From assembly GCA_003477405.1 (NCBI GenBank), contig QUDE01000016.1:1-64000 (forward strand): a stretch of 64,000 bases of DNA, written 5' to 3'. This document shows, one piece after another, positions 33,893 through 42,587 of this stretch. Each line of letters starts with the position of its first letter. The stretch's first letter is position 1. A program made the translations under genes and the position numbers. The notes below the pieces were generated by a model, which saw only the letters and a program-made list of their open reading frames with translations, made no database searches and was not told where the DNA came from. The stretch is from Ruminococcaceae bacterium AM07-15 (GTDB taxonomy: Bacteria > Bacillota > Clostridia > Oscillospirales > Butyricicoccaceae).

Positions 33893-34377
33893 GCAGCGTG
33901 ACGCTGCACCCGTTCCTGTCTCCGGTGGGGATGCGCTGTTTGCTCCTGTGCTCCGGTGCTGGCGAGCCAACACCGGTAGGGTCCAGCGTGCAATCCTTGC
34001 CAAGTGCCACAGAAATGGCTGGTTTTATTGCCCGGTGCGGGAGCACCACAGCCCCCCTTGTGCAAAGGGGGGACAGCATGGCAGGGCCATGCAGGGGGGA
34101 TTGCAAAGCCAGGCAAATGATTCAGCTGGGTGCTGTGATCGGGTGCGGGAGCGTAGTATGCCTGCCCAGGCACTGGGCCGGAGGCTCGCCGTCAATCCCT
34201 CAGTCGACATTCGCCGACAGCTCCCTTTACACAAGGGAGGTCCGGTGGCCGGACGGCCATACTGTTTTTGCCGGATTGCACCCAACCGGCCCTGGTTCTG
34301 TTGCCCGGTGCGGGAGCGCAGTCTGGCCGTCCCGACACGGGACCGGGAGCGCAGTATGACAGCGGAGGCACTCCGCC
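33893..34377. repeat. Composite gap: element B variant, two element C copies, element A
   Basis: GCAGCGTGACGCTGC (about 33893) is followed by element B with the hairpin CCGGTGCTGGC/GCCAACACCGG in its slot. Element C in reverse follows (about 34052-34105, slot GCATGGC/GCCATGC), then GCCCAGGCACTGGGC, a degenerate element C (about 34192-34240, loop TTTACACAA, slot mismatched at GTCGACATTCGCCGAC), GTCCGGTGGCCGGAC, element A pieces, GTCCCGACACGGGAC and GCGGAGGCACTCCGC ending at 34376. Confidence 0.75.
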
Positions 34378-34406
34378 TTGAAAAAAAGGGGAAGTTTTGG
34401 TATACT
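34378..34406 (+). promoter_or_regulatory. Sigma-A promoter of the small membrane protein gene
   Basis: TTGAAA at 34378-34383 and TATACT at 34401-34406, spacer 17 bp. GCGGAG-GCA-CTCCGC ends one base before it. Confidence 0.75.
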
Positions 34407-34447
34407 GGAGAAAACCCGCAGAAAATGGGGAAGGGGAGGATTTTTTT

Positions 34448-34741
34448 ATGATCGCCGAAAAAGTGGGAAAATTCTTTTCTTGGGCCAATGCCTACTGCCG
34501 GAAAAGCAGCTGGAAAGACCTGGCCCTCATCAAATTCTGCCTGTGCGCCCTGGGGGTGCTTGTGGGACTGTGCGTGCCCCCGGAAAAACGGAAAAAAGCC
34601 GCCTTGGGTGCGCTGCTGGTTTTCCTCATTACCTATGTGCCCCTGATGCTCCGCTTCTTCCAGGTGGTGAAGGAGGAACAGGCGGCCGAAGAAGAGGACG
34701 AGGACGATTACCTGGATTATTACGAAATTGACGAAGACTAA
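34448..34741 (+). CDS. Small membrane protein with an acidic tail
   Basis: A 97-aa protein with two hydrophobic segments (about residues 28-43 and 51-70) and a very acidic C-terminus (EEEDEDDYLDYYEIDED). Similar short proteins in Firmicutes are sometimes labelled phosphate ABC transporter permease, a name I do not trust here. The start follows GGGGAGGATTTTTTT. A terminator follows within 40 bp, separating it from the MoxR operon. Confidence 0.55.
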   Translation: MIAEKVGKFFSWANAYCRKSSWKDLALIKFCLCALGVLVGLCVPPEKRKKAALGALLVFLITYVPLMLRFFQVVKEEQAAEEEDEDDYLDYYEIDED

Positions 34742-34750
34742 AAAGACCTC

Positions 34751-34777
34751 AGCCGCCCTACCGGGCGGCTTTTTTTG
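34751..34777 (+). terminator. Terminator between the small membrane protein and moxR
   Basis: AGCCGCCC / GGGCGGCT with a TACC loop and seven T. It lies only about 23 bp before moxR, so moxR may be expressed by read-through or a promoter I cannot see. Confidence 0.8.
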
Positions 34778-34799
34778 AAAAAGAGAAAGGAGCCAGGAT

Positions 34800-35768
34800 A
34801 TGGCCACAGAACAGGAGCTGAAAGAAATTTTGGGCAAGGCCCAGGGGGAAGCACTGGCCGTGCTGAAAGAGGTGCAGCGGGAAGTGGTGGGCAAGGATGG
34901 CGCCATCCTGCGCATCCTGCTTGCCATGCTGGCCCGAGGTCATGTGCTGCTGGAGGACATCCCCGGGGTGGGAAAAACCACCCTGGCCATGGCCTTCTCC
35001 CGGGCGCTGGGCCTGTCTTATAAAAGAATGCAGTTCAACCCCGATGTGATGCCCTCGGATATCACCGGGTTTTCCATCTATGACCAAAAGACAGGCTCCT
35101 TCCGCTACCAGGAAGGGGCGGTGCTCTGCAACCTCTTTCTGGCCGACGAGATCAACCGGGCCGGGAGCCGTACCCAGGCCGCTTTGCTGGAGGCCATGGA
35201 GGAAGGGGCTGTGACGGTGGACGGGGTGACCCGGCCCATCCCTCAGCCCTTTGCCGTCATCGCCACCCAGAACCCCACCGGCTCCGCCGGGACCCAGCTG
35301 CTCCCCGACTCCCAGCTGGACCGGTTCATGCTCCGTTTCTCCCTGGGCTATCCCAGCCATGACGCCGAAGTGGAGCTGCTGCGGCGGAAAAACGAGGGGA
35401 ACATCCAGCGGGCAGAGCAGGTGATGGACGCCGCTGCCTTGCAGCAGGCACAAAAACAGGTGCGGGAAGTTTTCATCAGCCCGGAGGTCTATGATTACAT
35501 CGTCCGGCTGGTGGGGGCCACCCGCACTTATCCCGGCGTGCGCCAGGGGGCCAGCCCCCGGGCATCCATCGCCCTGACCTACCTGGCCCAGGCTGTGGCC
35601 TTCCTCCAGGGGCGGGATTATGTGGTGCCCCAGGACGCTGCTCTCCTTTTCCAGGAGGCGGTGGCCCACCGTCTGCTGCTCACTCCCGCCGGAGAGGCCC
35701 GGGGCCTGAACGCCCCAGGGGTGCTGGAGGACATCCTCCAGAAAACCCCCCGGCCCCGGCTGCGGTGA
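34800..35768 (+). CDS. MoxR-type AAA+ ATPase
   Basis: A 322-aa AAA+ chaperone-like ATPase. Walker A (IPGVGKTT, about residues 58-65), Walker B (LFLADEINRA, about residues 113-122), sensor 1 (IATQNP) and the MoxR-specific ASPRAS block near residue 255 are all present. MoxR proteins assist the maturation of partner proteins; here the next genes encode a DUF58 protein and a transglutaminase, the standard cell-envelope trio. The start follows AAAGGAGCCAGGAT. Confidence 0.9.
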   Translation: MATEQELKEILGKAQGEALAVLKEVQREVVGKDGAILRILLAMLARGHVLLEDIPGVGKTTLAMAFSRALGLSYKRMQFNPDVMPSDITGFSIYDQKTGSFRYQEGAVLCNLFLADEINRAGSRTQAALLEAMEEGAVTVDGVTRPIPQPFAVIATQNPTGSAGTQLLPDSQLDRFMLRFSLGYPSHDAEVELLRRKNEGNIQRAEQVMDAAALQQAQKQVREVFISPEVYDYIVRLVGATRTYPGVRQGASPRASIALTYLAQAVAFLQGRDYVVPQDAALLFQEAVAHRLLLTPAGEARGLNAPGVLEDILQKTPRPRLR

Positions 35769-36736
35769 TGGTGCTTTGTTGGCTGCGCTACGGAATGGGG
35801 CTCTGCGGCGCAGCGCTATTTTATGTGCTCTTCCCCGGCTGGCTGGGGGGGTATGTGCTGGTGCTCACCCTGCTTCTGCCCCTGTTCAGCCTGGCCCTTA
35901 GCCTGCCCACCGCCCTTTTGCTGCAGGGGGAGGTTCTGCTGCCGCCGGAAGGGGGAAGAAGAGGGGCGCCCTGCCCGGTGCGGGTGCATTTGAAAGCCCC
36001 CTGGGGTTTGCCTCTCAGCCGGGTGGCCTTTCAGCTGGAGTATCAGAACCTGTTCAGCGGTCAGAAGGGCCGGGAAAGCCATTCCTTCCCTTTGGCCAGC
36101 GGAGAGGAATGGGTGGAAAGCGCCTTTACCTCCCGGAGTTTCGGCGTGGTGCAATGCCGTCTCCGGTATTTCCGGGGTTATGATCTGCTGGGGCTGTTCC
36201 CCATCTTTTCCCGGAAAGGGGGAGAGGGAACGGTGCTGTGCCGTCCTGCAAAGGCCGAGGGCCTGGGAATGCGGGGCCAAGACGCTGGCGGCGAAGGGGA
36301 TGAGGGCAAAAGCCCCACCGGCGGAGAAGTGCGGCCTTACAAACCGGGGGACAGCCTTCGCAGCATTCACTGGAAGAACTCGGCCCGGCTGCAAACCCTG
36401 CTGGTGCGTTCGGAGGGGGGCGGCCGCGCTGGCGCCGTGGTGGCCTTTGACCTGCGGGGAACGCCGGAAGGGCTGCAGAACAAGCTGGACCGGGCCTTTG
36501 GCCTGCTGACTGAGCTGCTGGGGCAGGAGATCGCCTGCCTGGCCATGGTGCGCCAGGGAGGGGGAGAGGTGAACCGCTTCCCGGTGGAAAACCAGGAGGA
36601 TCTCCAGAAGCTCTTCTGGACTTTGGGAGAAAAAAAGCCCGCTCCGGCCCCCCAGGAGGCCGAAAGCCCCTTTGAAGTGCCGGAAGGGCTGAGTTTCTGG
36701 CTGGGCGATGAGGAAGAAGGGGAGGTGCAGCCGTGA
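35765..36736 (+). CDS. DUF58 (vWA-like) membrane protein
   Basis: A 323-aa protein with two N-terminal hydrophobic segments (residues about 8-52), then a soluble region containing the DUF58 core (VRPYKPGDSLRSIHWKNSARLQ near residue 190, followed by LLVRS). The GTG start overlaps the moxR stop; an ATG at 35768 is an alternative. It is coupled to its neighbours on both sides by 4-bp overlaps. Its biochemical role is not established; the trio is linked to envelope assembly by context. Confidence 0.85.
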   Translation: MMVLCWLRYGMGLCGAALFYVLFPGWLGGYVLVLTLLLPLFSLALSLPTALLLQGEVLLPPEGGRRGAPCPVRVHLKAPWGLPLSRVAFQLEYQNLFSGQKGRESHSFPLASGEEWVESAFTSRSFGVVQCRLRYFRGYDLLGLFPIFSRKGGEGTVLCRPAKAEGLGMRGQDAGGEGDEGKSPTGGEVRPYKPGDSLRSIHWKNSARLQTLLVRSEGGGRAGAVVAFDLRGTPEGLQNKLDRAFGLLTELLGQEIACLAMVRQGGGEVNRFPVENQEDLQKLFWTLGEKKPAPAPQEAESPFEVPEGLSFWLGDEEEGEVQP

Positions 36737-38925
36737 CCACCAGGGAAAAAGTGCTGGCCGGGGTGTGGGAGGCCGTCTGCGCCCTTTGGGGCCTGTTTGC
36801 GGCGGTCTGGTGCTTTGTGGATCTGCTGCCCATGGGGGTGGGGTTTCTCCGGATCTGGCTCCCCGCCGCCTGGGTGACCCTTCTGATCCTTTGCCTCCTT
36901 TGGCTGATGAAAAAGCCCTGGCGGGGGCTGCTGGTGCTGGCAGTGCTGCTGGTGGCTTTCTGCCTGTACGACCCGGAAAAAATGATCCAGGGCGGCGCCC
37001 AGGTGGGGTGCAGCCTGAGCGAAGTCTATTCCCAGCACATTGAGGGGGTCAAACAGTTTTACCCCCTCCAGAATCTGCTGGTTTCAGAGGCCCGGCGGGT
37101 GGCCGAGCACTTCCTCACCGTGTGCTTTGGCCTGGTGGGAGGGCTGCTGGCCCTCAGTTTCCACTACCGGTGGTTTGTTCCGGCCTTTCTGCCCTTGGGC
37201 GGGGTCATTCTGGCCCAGGCCGTGGTGCTGCGCACCCCGCCTCTGTGGGCTCTGTTTTCCATGCTCTTCCTGGTGCTGTGGCTGGCCCTCAGCGCCCACC
37301 ATGCCCGCTCCCGGGCGGCCTTCCGCCAGGGGGCCTTGCTGCTGCCCGTGGTGGCGCTGCTGTTGTGCCTGGCCTGGGTGCTCTGCCCCCGGGAGGGCTA
37401 CCAGCGCTCCCCGCAGGTGGAAAGCCTGCGTTTGCAGCTCAATCAGCTGGCAAACGGCAACCGGGTGAGCCTGAATGTGCTCATTCCCTTTCAGGGGCGG
37501 AAGGGCCAGAGCCAGCTGAACGACACCGGGCGGCTCCAGTTCACCGGGGAGACCGCCCTGCGGGTCTATTGCACCCAGCCGCAAAAGCTCTATCTCAAGG
37601 GCTTTTCCGCCGACCGGTACGAAGGAGACCGGTGGGCCCAAAGCTCTGCGCTGGAATATGACGCCCTTCTGGGCCAGCTGGAGTTTTCCCCCTTCACTCT
37701 GACGGCCCAGGCCATGCGGGCTACCTGGCCCGAGACCGCCTCCTATGAGGTGCAGGTGGAGCTGGTGGCGCCCAATGGCAATTATTACTACCTCCCCTAT
37801 GGCATGGTGAGTTTGCAGAATGAGGGAGAGAGCCTGACCCGGGTGAAGGACAGCTACATGAATTCCATGGGGCCGGGGACCCAGTATGCCGTCTCCGCCG
37901 TGGCCCTGCCCGACTGGAGCCAGAACCAGAGCCTGTCTTTGCCCCAGAGCCTGGCGGTGGCCGAAAGCCAATACCAGCAATATGCCCAGGATACCTGTCT
38001 CCAGGTGCCGGAGGAGCTGGAGGACTGGCTGACTGAGCTGGCCTATTCCATCGTCTCCCCGGAGGATACGCTGGAAACCAAGGTGGACAAAGTTTCCGCC
38101 TGGGTGCGGCAGGCGGCCCGGTATGATGCCGCTCCCGGCACGGTGCCCCCCGGGAAGGACTATGTGGAGTACTTCCTCACCGAGAACAAAAAGGGCTACT
38201 GCATGCACTTTGCCTCGGCCGGGGTACTGCTGCTGCGGGCGGCAGGGGTTCCGGCCCGGTATGTGGAGGGGTATGTGGTGAACGAGGGGGATATCACCCC
38301 CGAGACCTGGCTGGCGGTGCCCGACAGCCAGGCCCACGCCTGGGCCGAGGTCTATGTGCCCGGGATGGGATTTTTGCCGGTGGAGATGACCCCGGGTTAT
38401 GGCGGGGCCATTCCCCAGCAGGCCGAAGTGGTGCCCGAAGAGCCGGAGGAGGTTCCGGAAGAGATACCGGAGGAAACACCGGAAGAGGTGGAAACGGCGC
38501 CGGAGGAAATTCCGGAGGAAACAGAGCTGGAAGAGCAGGAGCCGGAAGAAGAACTTCCGGAGGAGGAAGCGAAGCAGAGCAGCCCATGGCCCCTTGTGAT
38601 TCTGTTGGGGTTGGTGCTGATTTCAGCCGGGGGAGGATGGCTTTGGTTCCGGCCCAGATGGCAGCGGCGGCAGGAGACGCATGGCAGTAGCCGCAGCCGG
38701 GCCGCGGCCATTTACCGCCGTATCCAGGCGCTGGAGAAGTATGCCCCGGCGCCGTCCCGGGCTTCCGAACTTGCGGACAAGGCCTGTTTCAGCAAAAACG
38801 GGCTGAGCGAGCAGGAGCTTATCGAGTTTGCGGGGCTGGCCCGGCAGATGGAGCAGGATGCCAAGGCGGGGACAAAGCCCCTCCGGCGCCTGTGGCTCCG
38901 CTGGGGAAAGGGCATAAGCGGGTAG
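36733..38925 (+). CDS. TgpA-like transmembrane transglutaminase-fold protein
   Basis: A 730-aa membrane protein. About five to six N-terminal membrane segments (residues 10-220) precede an extracellular region. The transglutaminase-like core carries Cys490 (GYCMHFASA) and His535 (AHAWAEVYV), with a downstream acidic residue as third member. A Glu/Pro-rich repeat linker (EEVPEEIPEETPEE type, residues about 565-615) leads to a last membrane segment (about 617-637) and a cytoplasmic tail. The GTG start overlaps the DUF58 stop. It probably cleaves or links peptide bonds at the surface; the substrate is unknown. Confidence 0.88.
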   Translation: MTTREKVLAGVWEAVCALWGLFAAVWCFVDLLPMGVGFLRIWLPAAWVTLLILCLLWLMKKPWRGLLVLAVLLVAFCLYDPEKMIQGGAQVGCSLSEVYSQHIEGVKQFYPLQNLLVSEARRVAEHFLTVCFGLVGGLLALSFHYRWFVPAFLPLGGVILAQAVVLRTPPLWALFSMLFLVLWLALSAHHARSRAAFRQGALLLPVVALLLCLAWVLCPREGYQRSPQVESLRLQLNQLANGNRVSLNVLIPFQGRKGQSQLNDTGRLQFTGETALRVYCTQPQKLYLKGFSADRYEGDRWAQSSALEYDALLGQLEFSPFTLTAQAMRATWPETASYEVQVELVAPNGNYYYLPYGMVSLQNEGESLTRVKDSYMNSMGPGTQYAVSAVALPDWSQNQSLSLPQSLAVAESQYQQYAQDTCLQVPEELEDWLTELAYSIVSPEDTLETKVDKVSAWVRQAARYDAAPGTVPPGKDYVEYFLTENKKGYCMHFASAGVLLLRAAGVPARYVEGYVVNEGDITPETWLAVPDSQAHAWAEVYVPGMGFLPVEMTPGYGGAIPQQAEVVPEEPEEVPEEIPEETPEEVETAPEEIPEETELEEQEPEEELPEEEAKQSSPWPLVILLGLVLISAGGGWLWFRPRWQRRQETHGSSRSRAAAIYRRIQALEKYAPAPSRASELADKACFSKNGLSEQELIEFAGLARQMEQDAKAGTKPLRRLWLRWGKGISG

Positions 38926-39440
38926 GCCCAGTGCCTGGGCGGGCAAAACTCTCCCAGGCTGTATGGGCTGCTCTGCCTCGGTGCTCCAAGGCTGGCGGGC
39001 CAGCCTTGGAAGGGGCTGCTTTGCAATCTTAGAAAAGTGCCACAGAAAGGGCCGGTTGGATGCTGCAAGGCAAAGAAAATTATGGGTCCAGCGTCACGCT
39101 GGTCCCTTGTGCAAAGGGAGCTGTCGGCGAACGCCGACTGAGGGATTGGCAGAGTGCCTCCGCTGGCATACTGTGCTCCCGCACCAGGCGATAGAACTGG
39201 GGCTGGTTGTGTCCCACGCAGGCAAAGACGGCTCCCTTGTGCAAAGGGAGCTGTCGGCGAACGCCGACTGAGGGATTGAGGGCACCCGGCTGACGATAAT
39301 CACACCCGGCGGCTGGTATCATCCAGGCGGCTGACTGCCATCAATCCCCCCTGCATGGCCCTGCCATGCTGTCCCCCCTTTGCACAAGGGGGGCTTTTCT
39401 TTGCCCAGGCAAACACAACCGGCTTGGATGAGTGAAACCC
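38926..39440. repeat. Composite gap with element B variant, three element C copies
   Basis: GCCCAGTGCCTGGGC follows the TAG stop. Element B carries the hairpin CCAAGGCTGGC/GCCAGCCTTGG (about 38950-39055). Element C in reverse occurs at about 39103-39150 and 39228-39280 (slot GTCGGCG/CGCCGAC, arms CTCCCTT/AAGGGAG) and forward at about 39341-39392 (slot GCATGGC/GCCATGC). Element A pieces lie between. No gene is seen. Confidence 0.75.
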
Positions 39441-39468
39441 AAAAAACCTCCCTTTCGGGAGGTTTTTT
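39441..39468. terminator. Bidirectional terminator
   Basis: AAAAAACCTCCC / GGGAGGTTTTTT with a TTTC loop, abutting the stop of the minus-strand gene that follows. Confidence 0.85.
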
Positions 39469-39470
39469 GT

Positions 39471-39854
39471 TTAGGTTTGGCTGCCATCCCTGGCCTTTTT
39501 TGCGGTGAAGTTCCCCAGGCCGATGCTGGCGATGAAAGCGATACCATAGGCGATGATCGCGAAGATGTCGGACACCGGGCCCATGGGAACGAAACGGAAC
39601 ACAAGGCCCAGCACGGCGGAAAACAGCAGAAACCAGGCCAACGCAAACAAAAAGGTGAACAGGGAAGGGGCTTTGCCCGCCCTGGCCTTTTTGGCGGTGA
39701 AATCACCCAGGCCCACGCTGATAATGAAGGCCACCACCCAGGTGATAATCACAAAGGTGTTGGTCGTGGGGCCGATGGGCGCTCCCCGAAAGGCCTGGTC
39801 GATGATGCGGAGAAAAAGGATAAAATACCCTGCGTCCCGTGTCGGGACAGCCAA
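39471..39854 (-). pseudogene. Membrane protein with two repeated halves; 5' end replaced by repeat DNA
   Basis: The frame encodes two copies of a unit of about 55 residues, each with two hydrophobic segments and ending SVGLGDFTAKKAR or SIGLGNFTAKKAR, so it is an internal duplication. The only available start is a TTG at 39854. It lies inside the palindrome region (encoding LAVPTRDA from GTCCCGACACGGGAC) and has no ribosome site. The natural start appears to have been lost where the repeat joins the gene. It could be a decayed gene, or be translated from the repeat-supplied TTG; both are inference. Confidence 0.45.
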
Positions 39855-40264
39855 AACTCGCTGAAGGCTTTATGCGTTGTTTGCTTCTGTGCTCCGGGTG
39901 TGATAAACCATCACCCGGTAGGGGCCGGGGTGCAATCTTCGCAGCGTGCCGGTGGCGAGCCGCCACGGCCAGGCGGTGCTGCCGCGCCAGGCGATAGAAC
40001 GGGGGCTGGTTGTGTCCCCCGCAGGCAAAGACGGCTCCCTTGTGCAAAGGGAGCTGTCGGCGAACGCCGACTGAGGGATTGAGGGCACCCGGCTGACGAT
40101 AATCACACCCGGCGGCTGGTATCATCCAGGCGGCTGACTGCCATCAATCCCCCCTGCATGGCGTTGCCATGCTGTCCCCCCTTTGCACAAGGGGGGCTTT
40201 TCTTTGCCTTTCTGCATCGGGCCGGCTTAGCGCGGGAGCGCAATATGGGAGCGGCGGCTCGCCG
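39835..40264. repeat. Composite gap: element B, element A, two element C copies
   Basis: GTCCCGTGTCGGGAC (about 39836) is followed by element B with the CCGGGTG/CACCCGG hairpin (about 39851-39945), GTGGCGAGCCGCCAC, element A, element C reverse (about 40036-40082), a CGGCTGACGATAATCACACCCGGCGGCTGG block also found near 39290 and 59876, element C forward (about 40144-40200), element A and GCGGCGGCTCGCCGC next to the stop of the M20 gene. Confidence 0.75.
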
Positions 40265-41380
40265 CTAGAGGTTTTCGGTCATCATGCGGTAAACCACATT
40301 GAAGGCCTGCTGGAAGATATCCAGATGCAGCGTCTCATTGACGCCGTGGACATCCAGCATACCGGTGGAGATACCGCCGCACTCAAAGCCCTTGCCGGAG
40401 AAGATGTTGGAATCTCCGCCGCCGCCGGAAATCACATAGTGAGGCTCGATGCCCTCGGCCTTCAGAGCTTTCAGGTTCAGCTGATAGAGGAAGCTTTCCG
40501 GGTTGGGCTTGGCCGCGGGATAATCGTGGCTCAGCTCCACCTCGGCCTTGCCGCCAAACTCCTCTGCCGCCTGCTGGCAGGCTTTCTGGATCAGATCCAG
40601 CTGGTGCTGCAGCTTCTCTTCGCTGTGGGAGCGCACTTCGGCGGTGAAGAAGGCAGAATCGGACACCACATTGGTCATGCCGCCGCCTTCGATCCGGCCC
40701 ACATTGGAGGTGGTCTCCTCATCGATGCGGCCGAACTTCACCAGGGAAATGGCCCGGGCCGCCATGCACACGGCATTGATGCCGTTCTGGGGCTCGATGC
40801 CCGCATGGGCCGCTTTGCCATGGAACACGGCACGGATGCCGTACTTGGAGGGGGAGGAGGTGGAAACGCCGCCCACCTGGCCGGCCCCATCCAGTGCGTA
40901 CAGATTGCGGCAGGGCAATTTGGAAATGTCAAAGTTCTTGGCGCCGTGCATTCCCTGCTCCTCGCAGATGGTGAAGAGATAGTACATCTCACGATGGGGA
41001 ACATTGTTCTCCTTGATCACATCCAGAAGCTCCATGAGCATGGCAATGCCCGACTTGTCATCGGCGCCCAGCACGGTGTCACCGGCACTCCGGAGCTTGC
41101 CGTCCTTATAGACAGGCTCGATGCCACGGCCCGGCTCTACGGTGTCCTGGTGGGCGTTGAAGCAGATGGCCTCGCCCTCCATGGTGCCGGGGATGTGCAC
41201 CAGCACATTGCCGCCGTCGGAGCCGAATTTGCTCCCCGCTTCGTCCCGGTATACTTCATAGCCCCGGTCCTTGAAATACTTCTCCAGGTAATCGGTCATG
41301 GGTTTTTCATGGAAGGACGGACTGTCGATGCGGATCATCTCCATCAGCCGGTCCAGCATACGCTTTTCGTTGAACTGCAT
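40265..41380 (-). CDS. M20-family metallopeptidase (PepT-like)
   Basis: A 371-aa zinc-dependent peptidase. Metal ligands and catalytic residues are recognisable: AHQDTVEPG (His-x-Asp) near residue 72, GADDKSGIAM, CEEQGMHG with the catalytic glutamate near residue 141, DGAG, and a C-terminal His near HGVNETLHLD. The dimerisation domain (about residues 180-285) is present. Family length is normal. It could be a tripeptidase or a deacetylase-like amidase; peptidase T-like is the best guess. A sigma-A promoter lies at 41425-41453. Confidence 0.88.
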   Translation of the reverse strand: MQFNEKRMLDRLMEMIRIDSPSFHEKPMTDYLEKYFKDRGYEVYRDEAGSKFGSDGGNVLVHIPGTMEGEAICFNAHQDTVEPGRGIEPVYKDGKLRSAGDTVLGADDKSGIAMLMELLDVIKENNVPHREMYYLFTICEEQGMHGAKNFDISKLPCRNLYALDGAGQVGGVSTSSPSKYGIRAVFHGKAAHAGIEPQNGINAVCMAARAISLVKFGRIDEETTSNVGRIEGGGMTNVVSDSAFFTAEVRSHSEEKLQHQLDLIQKACQQAAEEFGGKAEVELSHDYPAAKPNPESFLYQLNLKALKAEGIEPHYVISGGGGDSNIFSGKGFECGGISTGMLDVHGVNETLHLDIFQQAFNVVYRMMTENL

Positions 41381-41424
41381 GAATGATACCTTCTCTCATT
41401 ATTATAATGGGTTTCCCTGGCCCC

Positions 41425-41453
41425 AGTATAGCAGTTTTCCCCTCCCTTTTCAA
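41425..41453 (-). promoter_or_regulatory. Sigma-A promoter of the M20 peptidase gene
   Basis: On the minus strand, TTGAAA (41448-41453) and TATACT (41425-41430), spacer 17 bp. GTGGCG-GCT-CGCCAC ends one base upstream. Confidence 0.75.
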
Positions 41454-41454
41454 G

Positions 41455-41666
41455 GTGGCGAGCCGCCACGGCCAGACTGCGCTCCCGGTGGCGAGCCGCC
41501 ACGGCCATACTGCGCTGCCGCGCCCGGCAATCGAACGAAGGTTGGGTGGATGCAATCGGCCAGGACTGCACCGTGGCCCCTACCGGGTGATGGTTTATCA
41601 CACCCGGAGCAGGAAGCGGGGCAACGCATGATGCCGGAGACAGGAACGGGTCCAGCGTCACGCTGG
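41455..41666. repeat. Composite gap upstream of spoIIGA
   Basis: Two GTGGCGAGCCGCCAC palindromes with element A cores, then reverse element B with the CCGGGTG/CACCCGG hairpin (about 41555-41640), then a CCAGCGTCACGCTGG palindrome at about 41652-41666. Confidence 0.75.
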
Positions 41667-41697
41667 GACAAATTGTGCGGCGGACAGGGAGTATACT
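41665..41697 (+). promoter_or_regulatory. Possible Spo0A-dependent promoter of spoIIGA-sigE
   Basis: A GGGACA box (41665-41670) and TATACT (41692-41697) are 21 bp apart, an unusual spacing also known from the B. subtilis spoIIG promoter. The GACAAA at 41667-41672 reads TTTGTC on the other strand, part of the Spo0A box. The match is short. Confidence 0.35.
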
Positions 41698-41721
41698 GGG
41701 GAGGAAAGGAGGCTGGGGGAT

Positions 41722-42570
41722 ATGGTGGTCTATCTGGACATTCTGTTTTTCCTCAATTTCGGCATCAACTACCTCCTGCTGCGATGCGTGGGTCGGCTGG
41801 GCGGCAAAGCCTGCTTTGCGCCCCGGCTGCTGCTCAGCGCCGCTTTGGGAGGCGTGCTGTCGGCTGTGCTGTTTTTCGCCCCGGCCCAGGGCCTGTGGGG
41901 CCTTTTCATCAAAGCCCTCTGCTGTCTGCTGCTCTGCCTCACTGCATTTTCCATCCGCTCCCCCGGGGAAGCCCTGCGGCTGAGCCTGCTGCTTTTGTCC
42001 GTGACCATGGCCATGGGCGGCGGCGTGATGGCCCTGACCGCCCTCTCCGGCAGTCAGCGGATCTGGGTGCGGGGCGGCGTACCCTATGTGCACCTGCCCA
42101 TACAAAGCCTGCTGCTTTCCTTCGGGGCGGCCTATGTGCTGCTGTCCCTGGCCTTTTCGGCCAGAAGGGGAGAGCGGAGAGCCGCTCCGGCCCGGGTAAA
42201 GATCTGCGTGGGGAACCAGTGGGCCGAGGTGCACGCCCTGCGGGATACCGGCAACCTTCTCCGGGACCCTATGAGCCAGAAACGGGTGATGGTGGTGGAA
42301 AAAAGCTGTCTTGCACCCCTTTTGTCCAGGGAAGAGCGGCAGGCGCTGGAACACCTGCGGGGGGACAACGGGCCGGAGGTCTTTGAACGGCTCCATTCCC
42401 GCCGCTTCCTGCTGCTGCCATACCAGGCGGTGGGCCAGCCCGGCGCATTGCTCCTGGCCATGAAACCGGACAAAATGCTGGTGGACGGCCGGGAGGAAAA
42501 CGAAGTGATCATCGGTATCGCCCCGGGGCGGATTTCCACCCCCGAAGGCTGCCAGGCGATTTTGGGATGA
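41722..42570 (+). CDS. spoIIGA: Sigma-E processing aspartic protease SpoIIGA
   Basis: A 282-aa membrane protease that activates pro-sigma-E in the mother cell after engulfment signalling. Five hydrophobic segments occupy residues about 3-145. The cytoplasmic catalytic domain has the ALRDTGN motif with Asp175, the single active-site aspartate of this dimeric protease, and IGIAPGRIS near the end. It overlaps the upstream end of sigE, its substrate. The start follows GAAAGGAGGCTGGGGGAT. Confidence 0.92.
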   Translation: MVVYLDILFFLNFGINYLLLRCVGRLGGKACFAPRLLLSAALGGVLSAVLFFAPAQGLWGLFIKALCCLLLCLTAFSIRSPGEALRLSLLLLSVTMAMGGGVMALTALSGSQRIWVRGGVPYVHLPIQSLLLSFGAAYVLLSLAFSARRGERRAAPARVKICVGNQWAEVHALRDTGNLLRDPMSQKRVMVVEKSCLAPLLSREERQALEHLRGDNGPEVFERLHSRRFLLLPYQAVGQPGALLLAMKPDKMLVDGREENEVIIGIAPGRISTPEGCQAILG

Positions 42571-42587
42571 TAAAGGAGGAATACTGC

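Noticed and set aside
34448..34741. Naming the small acidic membrane protein a phosphate transporter permease
   Set aside because: It is far too short for a permease, has only two membrane segments and has no transporter genes nearby.
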